A stretch of 64,000 nucleotides of DNA from Dicaeum eximium (Eukaryota > Chordata > Aves > Passeriformes > Dicaeidae): positions 2,800,683 through 2,864,682 of the forward strand of contig VWZP01010273.1 of assembly GCA_013396995.1 (NCBI GenBank). The letters are read 5' to 3'. How positions within the stretch are numbered: position 1 is the stretch's first letter; every line of letters starts with the position of its first letter. This document shows positions 51,780 through 62,475 of this stretch, piece by piece. The notes beneath the pieces were generated by a model that was given only the letters and a program-made list of their open reading frames with translations, had not been told where the DNA came from and made no database searches. The position numbers and the translations under genes were made by a program.

Positions 51780-53585
51780 GAGGGTTATTTTCAGCAATAT
51801 TGGTTCCTTTTATGCAAAAGCTTTGATTTTATCTAAGGTTTTTCTTTAAACTAAATTAACTTATACCAAATGCTGCTAAGAAGGCAATGTTATCCGAATC
51901 TAAAATTATTTGCTTTACTTCTGAAATATTAAAATATTCTTTGAAATGCTCAATCAAAAGTTCTAATAGGAATTTTTAAACCATTAATTCTGCAAAAAAT
52001 ATTCATGTTACTTTTGAAATACGCTTCAATAATGAGTTCTGAGAACTGGCCTTATGTGCTTTTTTGTGGAACCGAAAAAAAAAAAGTTAATATAATATTT
52101 TGTTTTAGTCCAATAACATCCTTGGAATGTAACTGTGAAACCATAAAAACCACAAAATACTTTTTTCACTGCAAACTGGTTAATTAACTTATGAAGCAGA
52201 TTAAATTACCTTTAATTTCAAATTAAGCCCTTCTAAAAACCTATGAAATAACTATAAATTATCTTAAAGGGGAAAATATGCTGCCATTTAGTAAATGAAA
52301 TGTTGGGGAGGTATTTTAACAGAATTTACTGCAACAGCACTGTCTTCCAGTTTCATGACCTGCCATTCTTCCAAATACTATGGCGAGTAGTGTATTAGAA
52401 GCATAAATTCTTCTAAATAACTAACTGTTCTGTTCCTGAAATAAACTTATTACATCTCTTGGTTTACATTGTAGTAAGACTCTCATTTTCAAACCCCAGT
52501 TTTATTCATTTTTGCTTGAAGGACAAAAAACAGAGAAACTGTTTAACACAGAGTATGATACATAAAGCTGTGAGATGGCTGTGGGCAACTTGATCATTAA
52601 CTTTGAAATTCAGTTTTACTAACTTTTCCATGCACATTATGCAAAGTTATATTCAGATTCAGCAAATATTTCCAGTGTGAGAAAATATTGGTGCAAAACA
52701 AACACGTGGAAAGTTACCAACTCAAACATTGAAAATATGTTTGCAAATACAAATGAAGTTCTGCCTTATGCTTGTAGAAAATTCACTTTGCTGCAAAACT
52801 ATGAACACTTAAAAGGAAGATATTTTTAAGATAATATTATTATATACCAGTTTCTGCAGTTTATTCTTCAGTCTTCTCTGTTCACAGTTTGACTAAATAA
52901 TTGCCAAATCTGAACTAAGCATATTTGTGATGCTGGTATCTTATGATTATAGTGTGACCCATGTAGACATTTTGTGTATGCCTGTATCATCGATACGATG
53001 TTAAGAAACATTTTTGCTTTCACATATTTTGGCTTAGGGAAAGCACTTATTTTAGCAGGGTCAAAAAGTACTGCAGGCAGGATGCCAACTCAGACTGAAT
53101 AATTATATTTACAATTTGGAGAAATCAGTTCAGTCTCCAATTAAAAAAAAAAAAAAAGGAAATATTATGTTAATGTACCTAAAGACTCTAGCATTACTTT
53201 CTTATAGATCTCTTGGGCTCAAAGAGCAGCAAATGAAATAAATCTGTCCTCTTTCCATTTCCCAAAACTCTATCATCAGTTCCTAACAATCATTTGCAAA
53301 ATTATGGTCAAAATATTTCATATATTGCTGATATGACTTGGGGAAAAAAAACTAATAAAAAAGGGAGTGCTTTGATCAAAGACTCCTCTTGAAGAGAAGA
53401 TGCCATTTATTTGGAGGTTAATCATCTTGGAGTGCTTCAATACTTTAGATCTCCTACAATGAAGCTGTCAAAATATTTTTAATTTCAGAAGCCTTGACTT
53501 CAGAAAAGCAACTCTTACTGTCACAATGATCCATGACCTAGTTACAAACAGATTTGTTTCCTTTTTTTCTCCCCAATTCTGTTTT

Positions 53586-53623
53586 CCCTTCCCCTTCCCC
53601 TTCCCCTTCCCCTTCCCCTTCCC
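53586..53623. repeat. (CCCCTT)n microsatellite, minus strand G-quadruplex-prone
   Basis: About six hexamer units run directly into the assembly gap. The minus strand reads AAGGGG repeatedly, giving at least four G runs of four separated by two A bases, which meets the usual pattern for a G-quadruplex. The true length is unknown because the gap cuts it. Confidence 0.92.
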
Positions 53624-53660
53624 NNNNNNNNNNNNNNNNNNNNNNNNNNNNNNNNNNNNN
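53624..53660. other. Assembly gap (37 N)
   Basis: Thirty-seven unknown bases separate a CCCCTT array from a CTTTA array. The gap hides the junction between the two repeats, and the real missing length may differ from 37. Frames reported across it are artefacts. Confidence 0.98.
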
Positions 53661-53722
53661 CTTTACTTTACTTTACTTTACTTTACTTTACTTTACTTTA
53701 CTTTACTTTACTTTACTTTACT
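53661..53722. repeat. (CTTTA)12 microsatellite
   Basis: Twelve perfect CTTTA units follow the gap and end in CTGTATTG. Together with the left array this is a compound pyrimidine-rich repeat. Leucine-tyrosine-phenylalanine-threonine-like translations across it have no meaning. Confidence 0.97.
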
Positions 53723-56700
53723 GTATTGCCTGCCATGAGATGGCTTAAGGAGAAGAATCACAGCAGTGTCAAAGGAAGGGACAATGTTGGTCAGAAGAAG
53801 TGCCAGCACAGGAGGCTGGTGCTACCAGAGCAGCCTGAGCTCCAGCTACACAGACAGGGTCAAACAGTACAAGTTCTGTACACCTTGTGCCCAGCTGTGT
53901 TCTGTCACAAGTAATCTGCAATGAAAACAGAGTCAGATTTTTCCTCAGTTCCTCTTCCTTCACTGGCCTTAATCTAGTTTGGGAATTGCCCTAAGAACAT
54001 GTGTGTAACCACTTACATCAAAACAGGGTAGGCAGACCAAATTTAATGTCCCTGTGAGCCAAATAGCTTCACACACAAAATCCCAAAGCAGGAGAGAAAG
54101 TTGTTCCATCTTTCAAGGACCTAAGAAACACTTTTTCTTTCAAATGAGTGAGTGGTTCAGGCATAGATTACTTTTCAGGGATCAGAAAAAGCACCAGAAA
54201 TTGCTTTTATATACTATTTTCAAGTCACACCTGCTCACCATGAGGCAAGATGTCAGAAAATAATGAAGCAACATTATACATATCGAAGTTGCAAGATGGG
54301 AAATGGGAATCAGATCAAAGGTCTCTGAAAGATGAAACTTAGAAACAAATGAATTTCTGACACTGAAGAGTGAATAAACTATCTTTGAAATTCTTTCTTC
54401 AGTCATTGGAGCATGCTAATGGGTTTTCTATTTCCTTTTTTTTCCTTCGTCTTCTTTTTTTAAACATCTCATATGACAGAATTAAGTACTACAAACACCA
54501 AATTCAGTACAGCTGCTGATGTTAATTTTCCACAAAACAAAAATAATATTACACTGGTATCTTACATGCAGATGTATACACTTAATGTATTTTACTGACC
54601 TCAGTATGTGCTCTGGATAAAACTCCAGAAAGATTGCCATTTCACATATTAGTCTTTGGGAATTTACACTGTAGTGGTGGGTTTCAGCTGTATGTTCCCA
54701 GATTTGTCGCCTTTTGGGAAGTGCAGCTCTCTGCAATTTTTGCATTTGGACCCTTACATGGAATTCAAACATGGTGACGCAAACCAGTGTGAGCACTTGC
54801 AAAAGAGATTAGTCCAACCTACAAGGAAGTCAACCAAAATTATCCAGAGTATTCTCACGCTGGGCTGCAGAAGCCCACGTGGCAGGTGCTGTCACCATCA
54901 GGAGCAGGGAGCTGATTTCTCTGAGATGAGAGCCCCTGACTGTCAGGCAGGTGCTGCTGCTCGGGCAGGCTGGCAGCAGAGCCCGGCTGAGCAGGCTCCA
55001 GGGCTGGGCAGGCTCTGGGGATGTACAGTAGATACTGCTGCCCCTCACTGAAAATAACCCTCTCTTTTGTTAGTAAATGTCACAACATCATAGATGAAAC
55101 CTTGGAAAGGTATGTCTTTTTACCCTGTATTAATTCATTGATATTCTACTCATATTTAATGTAAAAGGCAAAATATTTCCTGTGTATCTCTGGTCAATTA
55201 ACTTTTCAATGTTCTTAAATAATCCTTTGCCAGAAACATTAATGCTTATAGTAATGAAAATTGCTTCCCAAATCCACGGGGTGTTGAAAGTCTTTGGAAA
55301 ATAAGATATAATAAAGGATATTATAAAAGAAAATATAGATATGAGCTTATTTCTTTACTGAAAAGTCAGGCCTGTGAGTCAAAGTGAATTTAAATAATTG
55401 TTTTTCAATTTTCAACAGACTTGCTAGAAAGACTATTGTTTCCTTTGACATAGTAAAACAATTTTGAGAACAGGCAATCATTTGAAATGACTGTGTAGGT
55501 GTCATGCTTAGCTAATCATGAAATGTCATTTTCAAAAACATTAATGTATTCCTCTTAGAATGGGAGTCAAAGTAATGCACTTTGTAAATGAGATCAGCAT
55601 TCATTAAGTCTAGAGAAATACTATTCACTGGCTGAGCCATACGCTGGTTCCTGTCTTCTAGTAATAAAAGCTGTCATGCTCCCTCCTATGAAATGCTTGA
55701 CAGCTGAGGACTGATAAGATGAACAAACAATAAAACCCACACATAACCCCTACAAACAAACAACATTCCTGCAAAGAGAGAGCAAAGCTGTAATAGCAGA
55801 TTATAGAAATTCAAATAGAACAATGGAACTGAACTTCCAAGATGGGTTCCACATTCTAAAAATTTGTTCTTGTATTCACGTCTTACCCAGGTCAATGGGA
55901 CAGGGGGATTTGTAGTACTCCTTGAGGAAGATCCAAGCCTGGAAGGTCACGTTGTGTTGGTTTTTAATCAGCTCTTAGAATGAACAAAATCTATTCTGAA
56001 CCCGTTGTGTAAATGTAATTAAACAGCACAGCTCTTTCTATTGCATGATGAAGCTTATTCTAAAGCAGTTAAGGAGTTACTGTCAGATCAAAAGAAAACT
56101 ATGTCCCCCACAACTGAGATATACAGCCCCAGACAATAGGAATGCTTTATTTTGGATTTAAGCAATTCTGCCTTTTTTTCTACCTTTTATAAAGTTCTCT
56201 CCATAAGCCTAACATGCAAATTTTCACCATCATTTAAGGATTAGTGAAAGTGAAATCCTGGAACACAAAAGCTAAAACCTCTCAGACTTCACTTAGTTTA
56301 CTTTCTGAGGCAGTTATTTATGTGACAATATCGATTTTTCAGTAATTCATGCATGAACTTGCAAAAAAACCCTATTTCCACTTTCCAGTAGTACAGTAAG
56401 CTTTTTGACATACATATTGGTGATAGACTGAACAAATAAACTATCTGGAAAAATTTTAGAGGGTTGAAAAATAAGGAAATTTTTCCAGACCAGTAAACTG
56501 CTTCATGTAGCCTTCTCATAAACCAAAAGCTGCCAAAGCACACATTAATTTTGTTGGGTTTGTTTCATATCCATTTTCTCCTGTTTGTACTTTTGTACCA
56601 TAAATCACAATGTCAAAGCCTGTTATATTTTACTGCTTTTAACTTTTAGGCTGAGATAATAGAACAAATATATTTTTCTTGGAATGATAGGCACATAATA

Positions 56701-59268
56701 TTTTCTGATGAAAAACAACAAGCAACTATGGAGCAACTAACAATGAAGATGGGGCAAAATTTATTTTTCTTGTTGTCTGGAAATGTTATTTATAATGACA
56801 GGCTTTGTGCTAATGCCTAGCACGCAAAGTGTACTCACTGAGGCAAAAAATAGGAGTATGTATTTAAAAATTTCCCAATGTTCTTCGTTAACATTTTAGA
56901 ATTTTGCATAAAATACCTTTTCGATACATGAAAAGGGCATTTCACTCAACATTCTAACTCCTGATTATTTTCCGGTTACTTAGAGAAACTGGGCAAAGTA
57001 ACTTGATTGTAGTGGAATAAAGACAGATTTTCAATCAATGACTCTTTAATAATCATGTATAAAATTGTAGAGAAACTGAGCAATACAGTTTTAATCGGTG
57101 GTGGCTTGGGACTATTGTCCTTTATTGTGTATGCCTGCACAGCTTTTTCAAAATGAGTCCCAGTCTGTTCTCAATTGTTACTGTTTCATGTCTTTAACAC
57201 TTCAGTGTTTATAATCATAATGGTGGAAACAGAAAACAGTTCAGTGTGACTCAATTGACCCATCAGTTTTCTAACTCAAAGACTTGTCTTTTCTTCCCTG
57301 GATCTTCTCCCTAGGTCCTCAGTTTTAGAATAATCATGCTTTCTTTTTTTTTAGACATGACATTTTATTTCAGTGTTAGCTATTAAAAGAAAGGCAATCC
57401 CCATTTGCACAGAAGTATGACTATCTCTTATAAAGTCCTTTCCATGTGTAAGTATGAAAAAAGTTGAGTATTCAGACACTGAAGTAACAAGCCCTAGCTC
57501 TGTTGACACAGAACTCTACTAATGTAATGTCATGACTCTACTAACTCTACTTCTCTATTACTGAAAGTTAACATGGTTTTTGTTTGCTCACATGCTTGTT
57601 CTTTTAGGACTATGTTAGTGTCCATCTTACATTTTCTCCTTGTCAAGTGGGATCCATAAGATTTCTGGTCAGAATGAGATTAAAGGACTTTATCTATATC
57701 TGGTATGCAGATTTCTTGGAAAAGCATTGTTCTTTCAACTCACTGTTTGAATATTTGGTTCAATGCTGTTTGTCATGTTTTGGGTCATGCCTGAACTATT
57801 CAGTGATCTCATGGGTGGGTATCCTCACCCAGGCAAGATAGAGTTAGTCTAAGTGAAAACAAACTCTTCATTGACAGTCACTAGCATTTGAGGAGACTAA
57901 TGGATCTTACTGTCCCACTGATTCTTTTGCTAACAAGAATTGAGTGAACAGTCAAAAAGGCAATCATTGCATATGAATGACTCTGAGACATTGGCAGGAT
58001 CAATACATATCACCACTAGTCAGCCAGCTCAGTGTCTGCAACCTGCCATTTTCATTTATTCTTCTTTTTTTTTACATACAGAATACAGAAATATTGAGGA
58101 TTTAATAAAGGTATATTGGAGATGTTTCAAATTCATCCTTTTACCTTTTCTTTCTGAATTTTTATTTTGTTTCTGGTAAATTAACTTGGGTATCTATGCA
58201 GGGCTATTCTTCTGTATACTGTATATTCTTCTGAACCAGCAGTATTCAAGGCAAGCCTCTCTTAATTTTAACAGCTATTTATGCTTCTTAGCCCAAAAAT
58301 CTTCTCTTGCTTACAGTTTATGTTTGTTCTTTTGTTCCTTTTCGAAGATGCTTGTACTTCCTGAGAGAGATGCACCTAGGGCAAGAAGCCATGCTGCTAT
58401 TCATTCTCAACCCCTGCTTTCATTTCTGTAAGAAGCTGGCACTAACAGTGTATGTGTGGAGTCATTTATCTCAGTACTGCAGGATGTAGCAAGTGGACTT
58501 GCTCCTGTCTCTTGAAGGAGAATACTTGCGCTTGAAACAGTCTTCTCATCAATCCCAATGGTGAGCTGAGAAAATTAGAATGGATAAGTATGGTTATCAC
58601 TGGTGCTATTCTAGACCATCATAAATGAAGAGACATGTTGAAGGCTGCTTCATTTAAACCCATCCTGAAAACATTTCTGTAAGAATCTTGTCCAACAGGT
58701 CACTTACTTTTTATATAAAGCAAATAATTGGAATAAACAGGTATGTGTTTCTAGGCACTTGGAATGACACTAAAGACAGAGAGCCAAAGAGCTCAAACAA
58801 ATCCAGTTTCCAAAAGGATAAATGCAACACACAAATTTTAACACTTATTATCAATTGCTGTGCTGCAAAGTCTTTGAAAACCTGCAAATGGTCCTGTCTG
58901 ATATATAATTTAATTGTATATACATTAATGGATGTCCCTTTCAATTAAAATAATTAAATAAATAAATAAAAGCATTGTTTTCCTCTTTCCAGTAAAGGAA
59001 TACACAAACTTAAACTCAGCCAGCAAAACTTTTGCAGCAAAGACTTTTTCTTGGGGAGCAATATAATGTTCCTTACAAACAAGAAAAATGCATGAGCACA
59101 GCTGAATCTACATAAATTTTACATTAAAATAAGTCCTTGTGAAAATGTTGTTATGCTAATTGCCTGACTCAGTATGATATCATGTCAAAATGTAATCATC
59201 CAAATTCATCTCTAGATCCAAATGTGTCACCAGCTGCATATATCAGCAGTTGAATTACATGAGCCATT
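53723..59268. other. Unique non-coding stretch
   Basis: No mobile element was recognised. 54840-55040 is a GC-rich island in which GGCAGGTGCTG occurs twice and CAGGCT several times; it produces frames of 131 (plus) and 72 (minus) codons without known motifs. 56680-57240 is a non-repetitive section with scattered CpG and TAAT motifs that might be constrained. (AATA)n occurs near 58950-58968. Confidence 0.5.
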
Positions 59269-59520
59269 CATTTGGCCCAGTATGTAAGTTATCTAGTTAT
59301 TTATGTGATCTATATAAAACTAATTTTTTCCCAGGTCAGGACACTGCTGCAAAGTTGATTAATGCTTTTGTCATTTCACATATTGATTATTGTAATTCAC
59401 TACTTATTGGTTCCCTCATTGCATGTTGCACAGGCTTCAGCTTATGTAAAATTCTGCTGCACATACTACAGTCAAATCATAAAAGTTTAATAACATCACT
59501 CTGGTTTTAATGAAACCTTG
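59269..59520 (+). mobile_element. Ancient LINE relic (L2/L3-like RT C-terminal region)
   Basis: The plus strand reads, in one frame from about 59250, KLSSYLCDLYKT, then QDTAAKLINAFVISHIDYCN (DYCNSLL at 59385-59405). This is the signature just downstream of the reverse transcriptase in L2, L3 and Rex-type LINEs, where H/S-x-(L/I)-DYCN-S/A-LL is invariant. Further right, in a shifted frame, the DNA reads GCTTCAGCTTATGTAAAATT and TCTGCTGC (an LQLxQNSAA-type block) and then ATAACATCACTCTGGTTTTA (an HITPVL-type block). Chicken-type CR1 has EYC and different residues here, so this is a separate, older element. It is dead: a frameshift lies near 59410-59440 and the rest of ORF2 is missing. The family name is uncertain. 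Confidence 0.8.
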
Positions 59521-59730
59521 CTGCCTCACTGCCCATCCCTGGAACAAGTACAGTGTCCCCAGCCATCAGAGTAATGTGTAATCTTTCTGAACATTTGCTG
59601 ATGTTGTGGGGAATGACCTTCCTCTTTTGTCACATATTCGTTTCTTGCTTGATAACTCGTGGGGAGCTTGCTGACAGCACTCAGACATTAGACAAAACCA
59701 TGATTAGTTTCTTTCTGAAACTCTAAAGCC
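59521..59730. other. Unassigned stretch between LINE relic and SINE
   Basis: This may hold a further decayed continuation of the LINE relic, but no motif is recognisable. Confidence 0.4.
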
Positions 59731-59853
59731 TGAATTGGAGGGGACCCACAGCAATCATCCAGTCCAGCTCCTCAGGGAATGGCCCATGGTGGGGATTGAA
59801 CTCACCACCTTGGTGTTAGCACCCTGCTTTGACCAAGAGCTCATCTCAGGGTC
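59731..59853 (-). mobile_element. tRNA-Ile-derived SINE with CR1-like tail (TguSINE1-like)
   Basis: On the minus strand 59853-59783 resembles a tRNA-Ile gene. An A-box-like part, GATGAGCTCTTGGTCAAAGC, lies at 59844-59825; next come GGGTGCTAA and CACCAAGG from the anticodon arm, and then a B-box GGTGAGTTCAATCCC at 59806-59792. The anticodon region is short compared with the tRNA, which normally reads GGTGCTAATAACGCC, so the copy is not a functional tRNA. It continues into GAGCTGGACTGGATGATTGC and TGTGGGTCCCCTCCAATTCA, the CR1-type 3' tail that lets CR1 enzymes copy it. This tRNA-Ile plus CR1 arrangement is the design described for TguSINE1 of the zebra finch. The terminal octamers are lost. 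Confidence 0.8.
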
Positions 59854-62069
59854 ACTCACCTACTTTTCCTTCTTATTGCTTAGTTTTGTCATCAGCTTTA
59901 ACCATGCCCTCTGAAATACTCTTTTTCCAAAGAAAAGAACTATAAAGAAGATTGATCATAGTCTTTGTGAGTTGTTTATTAAATTTAAGTGGTCCCACTC
60001 AACTTTTTGGAGTCATAATCTGCTCCAAATATGTTTCCCCTCTTTAATGATATATTTGAGTCTCTGAAAGGTGTGCTAAATCTCTTATATTTTCCCTAAA
60101 ATCTGGAAACAAAGCCAACCAACATATTTTAGAGGAATTCAGGAAATAAATCTATTTAAATACTCAGTTTTCCAAAAGTAGATTTTGTTTTAAGGTTCAC
60201 ATTATTTTTGAAAAAGAAGTGAGCAGCTTGACCAGCATTCTATTTGATGCAACTGAAATGTAAATAGGTAAGTAGACAGTGAACAAAAAAAAGTGCTATT
60301 TGTTTCAAGAACTCTTGAAAAAGCAGTGCTTCCCTTGTCTAAAGAGAGTTGTCTTTCAATACAGGTAGGATATGTATACTTTCAATAATGGGGACAGTTT
60401 AGGAAAGGCAGGTGTTTAATAAAAAGTCTACTGGGAAGTTTACACTCTGTATATTTATGTTATGTGACATTATATATAACTTAACGAAACTGTAAACATA
60501 AGGAAAAATAGAGTGGCAAACATACAGCATATCTTACTGTTCCACATAGTTCAGACGAGGGGTTACAGAAAAAGAAAGATTCCTGGGCATAAGTAATCAT
60601 TTTGACAGTGATACAATGATTGAATGCCATTTTACGCCATTAGCATATTTTTGATTTAACTGAGTAATAATGATCAAGTGAGGGCAATTTCTGATGATTA
60701 GCAATTAAAGGAAAACATAATGGCTTCAGGTTAATCTGCTGCTAATTCTTAAATTATGTCTGAACCAAATCCAGTTTCATTATTTTATGTTGAAGACCAT
60801 TTCCTTCCCAAATTGTAGTGTGATTGACAACAGTGAAGAGTAAAACATCCTTTTTCTTTTTTTTTCCAGAGACTTGTTTTTAGATGACCACACAAGAGTG
60901 TGACTCAAGACTAGAAGCAGGCTGGTACAAACGTGTGAGAAGTAGCCCAGGAGATGATGTTCTGCAGTTAGCATGGGACCAGTTTGGGAGCATGTGCTTG
61001 TAGTGTCTTTTATGGGGCAGACATTGGTTGCCTTACTCCTGCTGTGCAAAAAGAGAGTGTTGCTGTGGATTTAAAACCAGCCCTGATATGAAGCATATTC
61101 TGCTGAGGGCAAGTTTGAAAACAAATACTCAACTATAAACAGGATTTTTTACTTTAAGATGAAAAGCCCATTTAGATCATGCTCTCAGCTGAAACAAACT
61201 TGAACATTCCCCTCTCATGTTTTCTTAACCTGTTTCTATCCTGATAGTCAATATTAATTTCAAAGACATTTACAGTAATCAGTGCAAATGTGTAGTAGGC
61301 ACTAGATTGAATTCTAGACTGAATTTGCAGGCAATTCCTTACTGCGGTGCAACAACAGAGGAAAAGAAACTGAAAAAAGAACAAGAAACTTTTCTTTCTG
61401 CAGACAGAAGAAAAAAATATCAGGTGAAATAAAATATTTATCTCATATGTGGTGAGTTTACCCCTTTTTTCTTGATTTTCTATGTGGCCTTGTTTAGGCA
61501 GTAAAAAATTGTGAATTCAGCAGATTAACTTTTGCAATTGAATGACTAGAGAGTTCTGCTGGGACTGCTCCAGATCTGGTTTTGCATAGTTTATACAGTT
61601 CTTTTGGACTATTTTTGCCAGCATAACAAAGAAACAGCAGGATAGGCAATTATTTTGGGGAGGTGAAATGGGAAAAATTTATATATTTTATTCAGTTTTT
61701 TTTAATATATTTGAATCTACTCAAATATAGCACTGAAGCTAGGAAATGTCTGCTATTATATCTATGGAAGGGTACATAGACTCCTAAAAATATTGGCAAA
61801 ATCAAAATGCATTTTAATAGTATACATTTAATAGTACTGTTTTTCTTCAAGATTAACCAGAAGGAATAAATATCTTGCAGTAAATTCTTCTACCATGTAT
61901 GAAGAGAAAGTAGAGATGTTAGGTTGCTCAGTAAACAAAGATGAGAAGATCAGAGAGTGAAGGTACCTTGTCAGTCCAAGCAGGGTAACAGCCAAGATGG
62001 TCTTTCCATATCATCACATGTGTAAATCAACATTCTTGGCAGATTCACACTGACAGTAGAGTAACAGAG
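59854..62069. other. Unique non-coding stretch
   Basis: No gene or repeat family was recognised. The sequence is AT-rich. Minus-strand frames of 70-89 codons have no motifs. Confidence 0.5.
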
Positions 62070-62475
62070 CTGTAAAGAAGATGATCAGAAGGTGAAAGAC
62101 GTGCTCCATACCCTATGAAATATGACCATAAGCATCATGTTCATCATATAGAGCTTGGAGAAGACAGTGGAATGTGGAGATGTTTGGCATGATGGTGTTT
62201 GTGCCCCCAAGTGATTGTTAGGCTTGCAGGGGCCCAGTTGTCTTGGGGATGGCTGAACACCTGCCTGCCCCTGGGAAGAGGTGAATGGATTCCTTGGTTT
62301 GCTTGCTTGCATGTGCAGCTTTTGCTTTACCTTTAAACCATCTTTATGTCAACCAGCAAGTTTTTCTCACTTTTACCTTTCCAGTTCTCTCTCCCATATA
62401 TATGTGGTGGGGAGTGAGCAAGCACCTGAGTGGGACTTAGTTGCTGGTTGGGGCACCAACTTAACCCCAGCTACT
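62070..62475 (+). mobile_element. ERVL-type LTR, 5'-truncated, plus strand
   Basis: The sense strand shows in order a CTCCATACCCTATGA block, GATGGTGTTTGTGCCCCCAA, GGGGATGGCTGAACACCTGC, GGTGAATGGATTCCTTGGTT, GCAGCTTTTGCTTTACCTTT followed by AAACCATCTTTATGTCAACC, TTTTTCTCACTTTTACCTTT and a terminal GACTTAGTTGCTGGTTGGGG. These are the same blocks as the middle and 3' half of the minus-strand LTR at 8717-9304, in the opposite orientation. The first part of the LTR (the GTTAATTTTCTTC block) is missing. Frames of 75 codons (minus) and 94 codons (plus) across it are not genes. Confidence 0.82.

Larger units (their letters stand above)
42703..53585. other. Unique non-coding stretch, 10.9 kb
   Basis: No mobile element was recognised across this interval. 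The longest open frame of the window, 151 codons on the minus strand at 43895-44350, lies here; its peptide has no recognisable domain, signal peptide or repeat, and a 78-codon plus-strand frame opposes it. Other frames (118 codons minus at 49780-50136; 130 codons minus at 47785-48177) are similarly anonymous. Local structures include a perfect 9-bp hairpin at 46671-46690, a partly repetitive GCATCCTTT stretch at 48333-48363, a (TTAT)8 tract at 51748-51779 and an A run at 53143-53157. Confidence 0.5.

Noticed and set aside
53526..53748. Two overlapping frames across the assembly gap
   Set aside because: They consist of translated CCCCTT and CTTTA repeats joined by unknown residues.
54656..55051. 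131-codon plus-strand frame
   Set aside because: It runs into a GC-rich island that lowers stop-codon frequency; a minus-strand frame overlaps it, and no motif is present.
59783..59853. A functional tRNA-Ile gene on the minus strand
   Set aside because: The anticodon arm is shortened, the acceptor stem does not close cleanly and a CR1-like tail follows, so it is a SINE copy.
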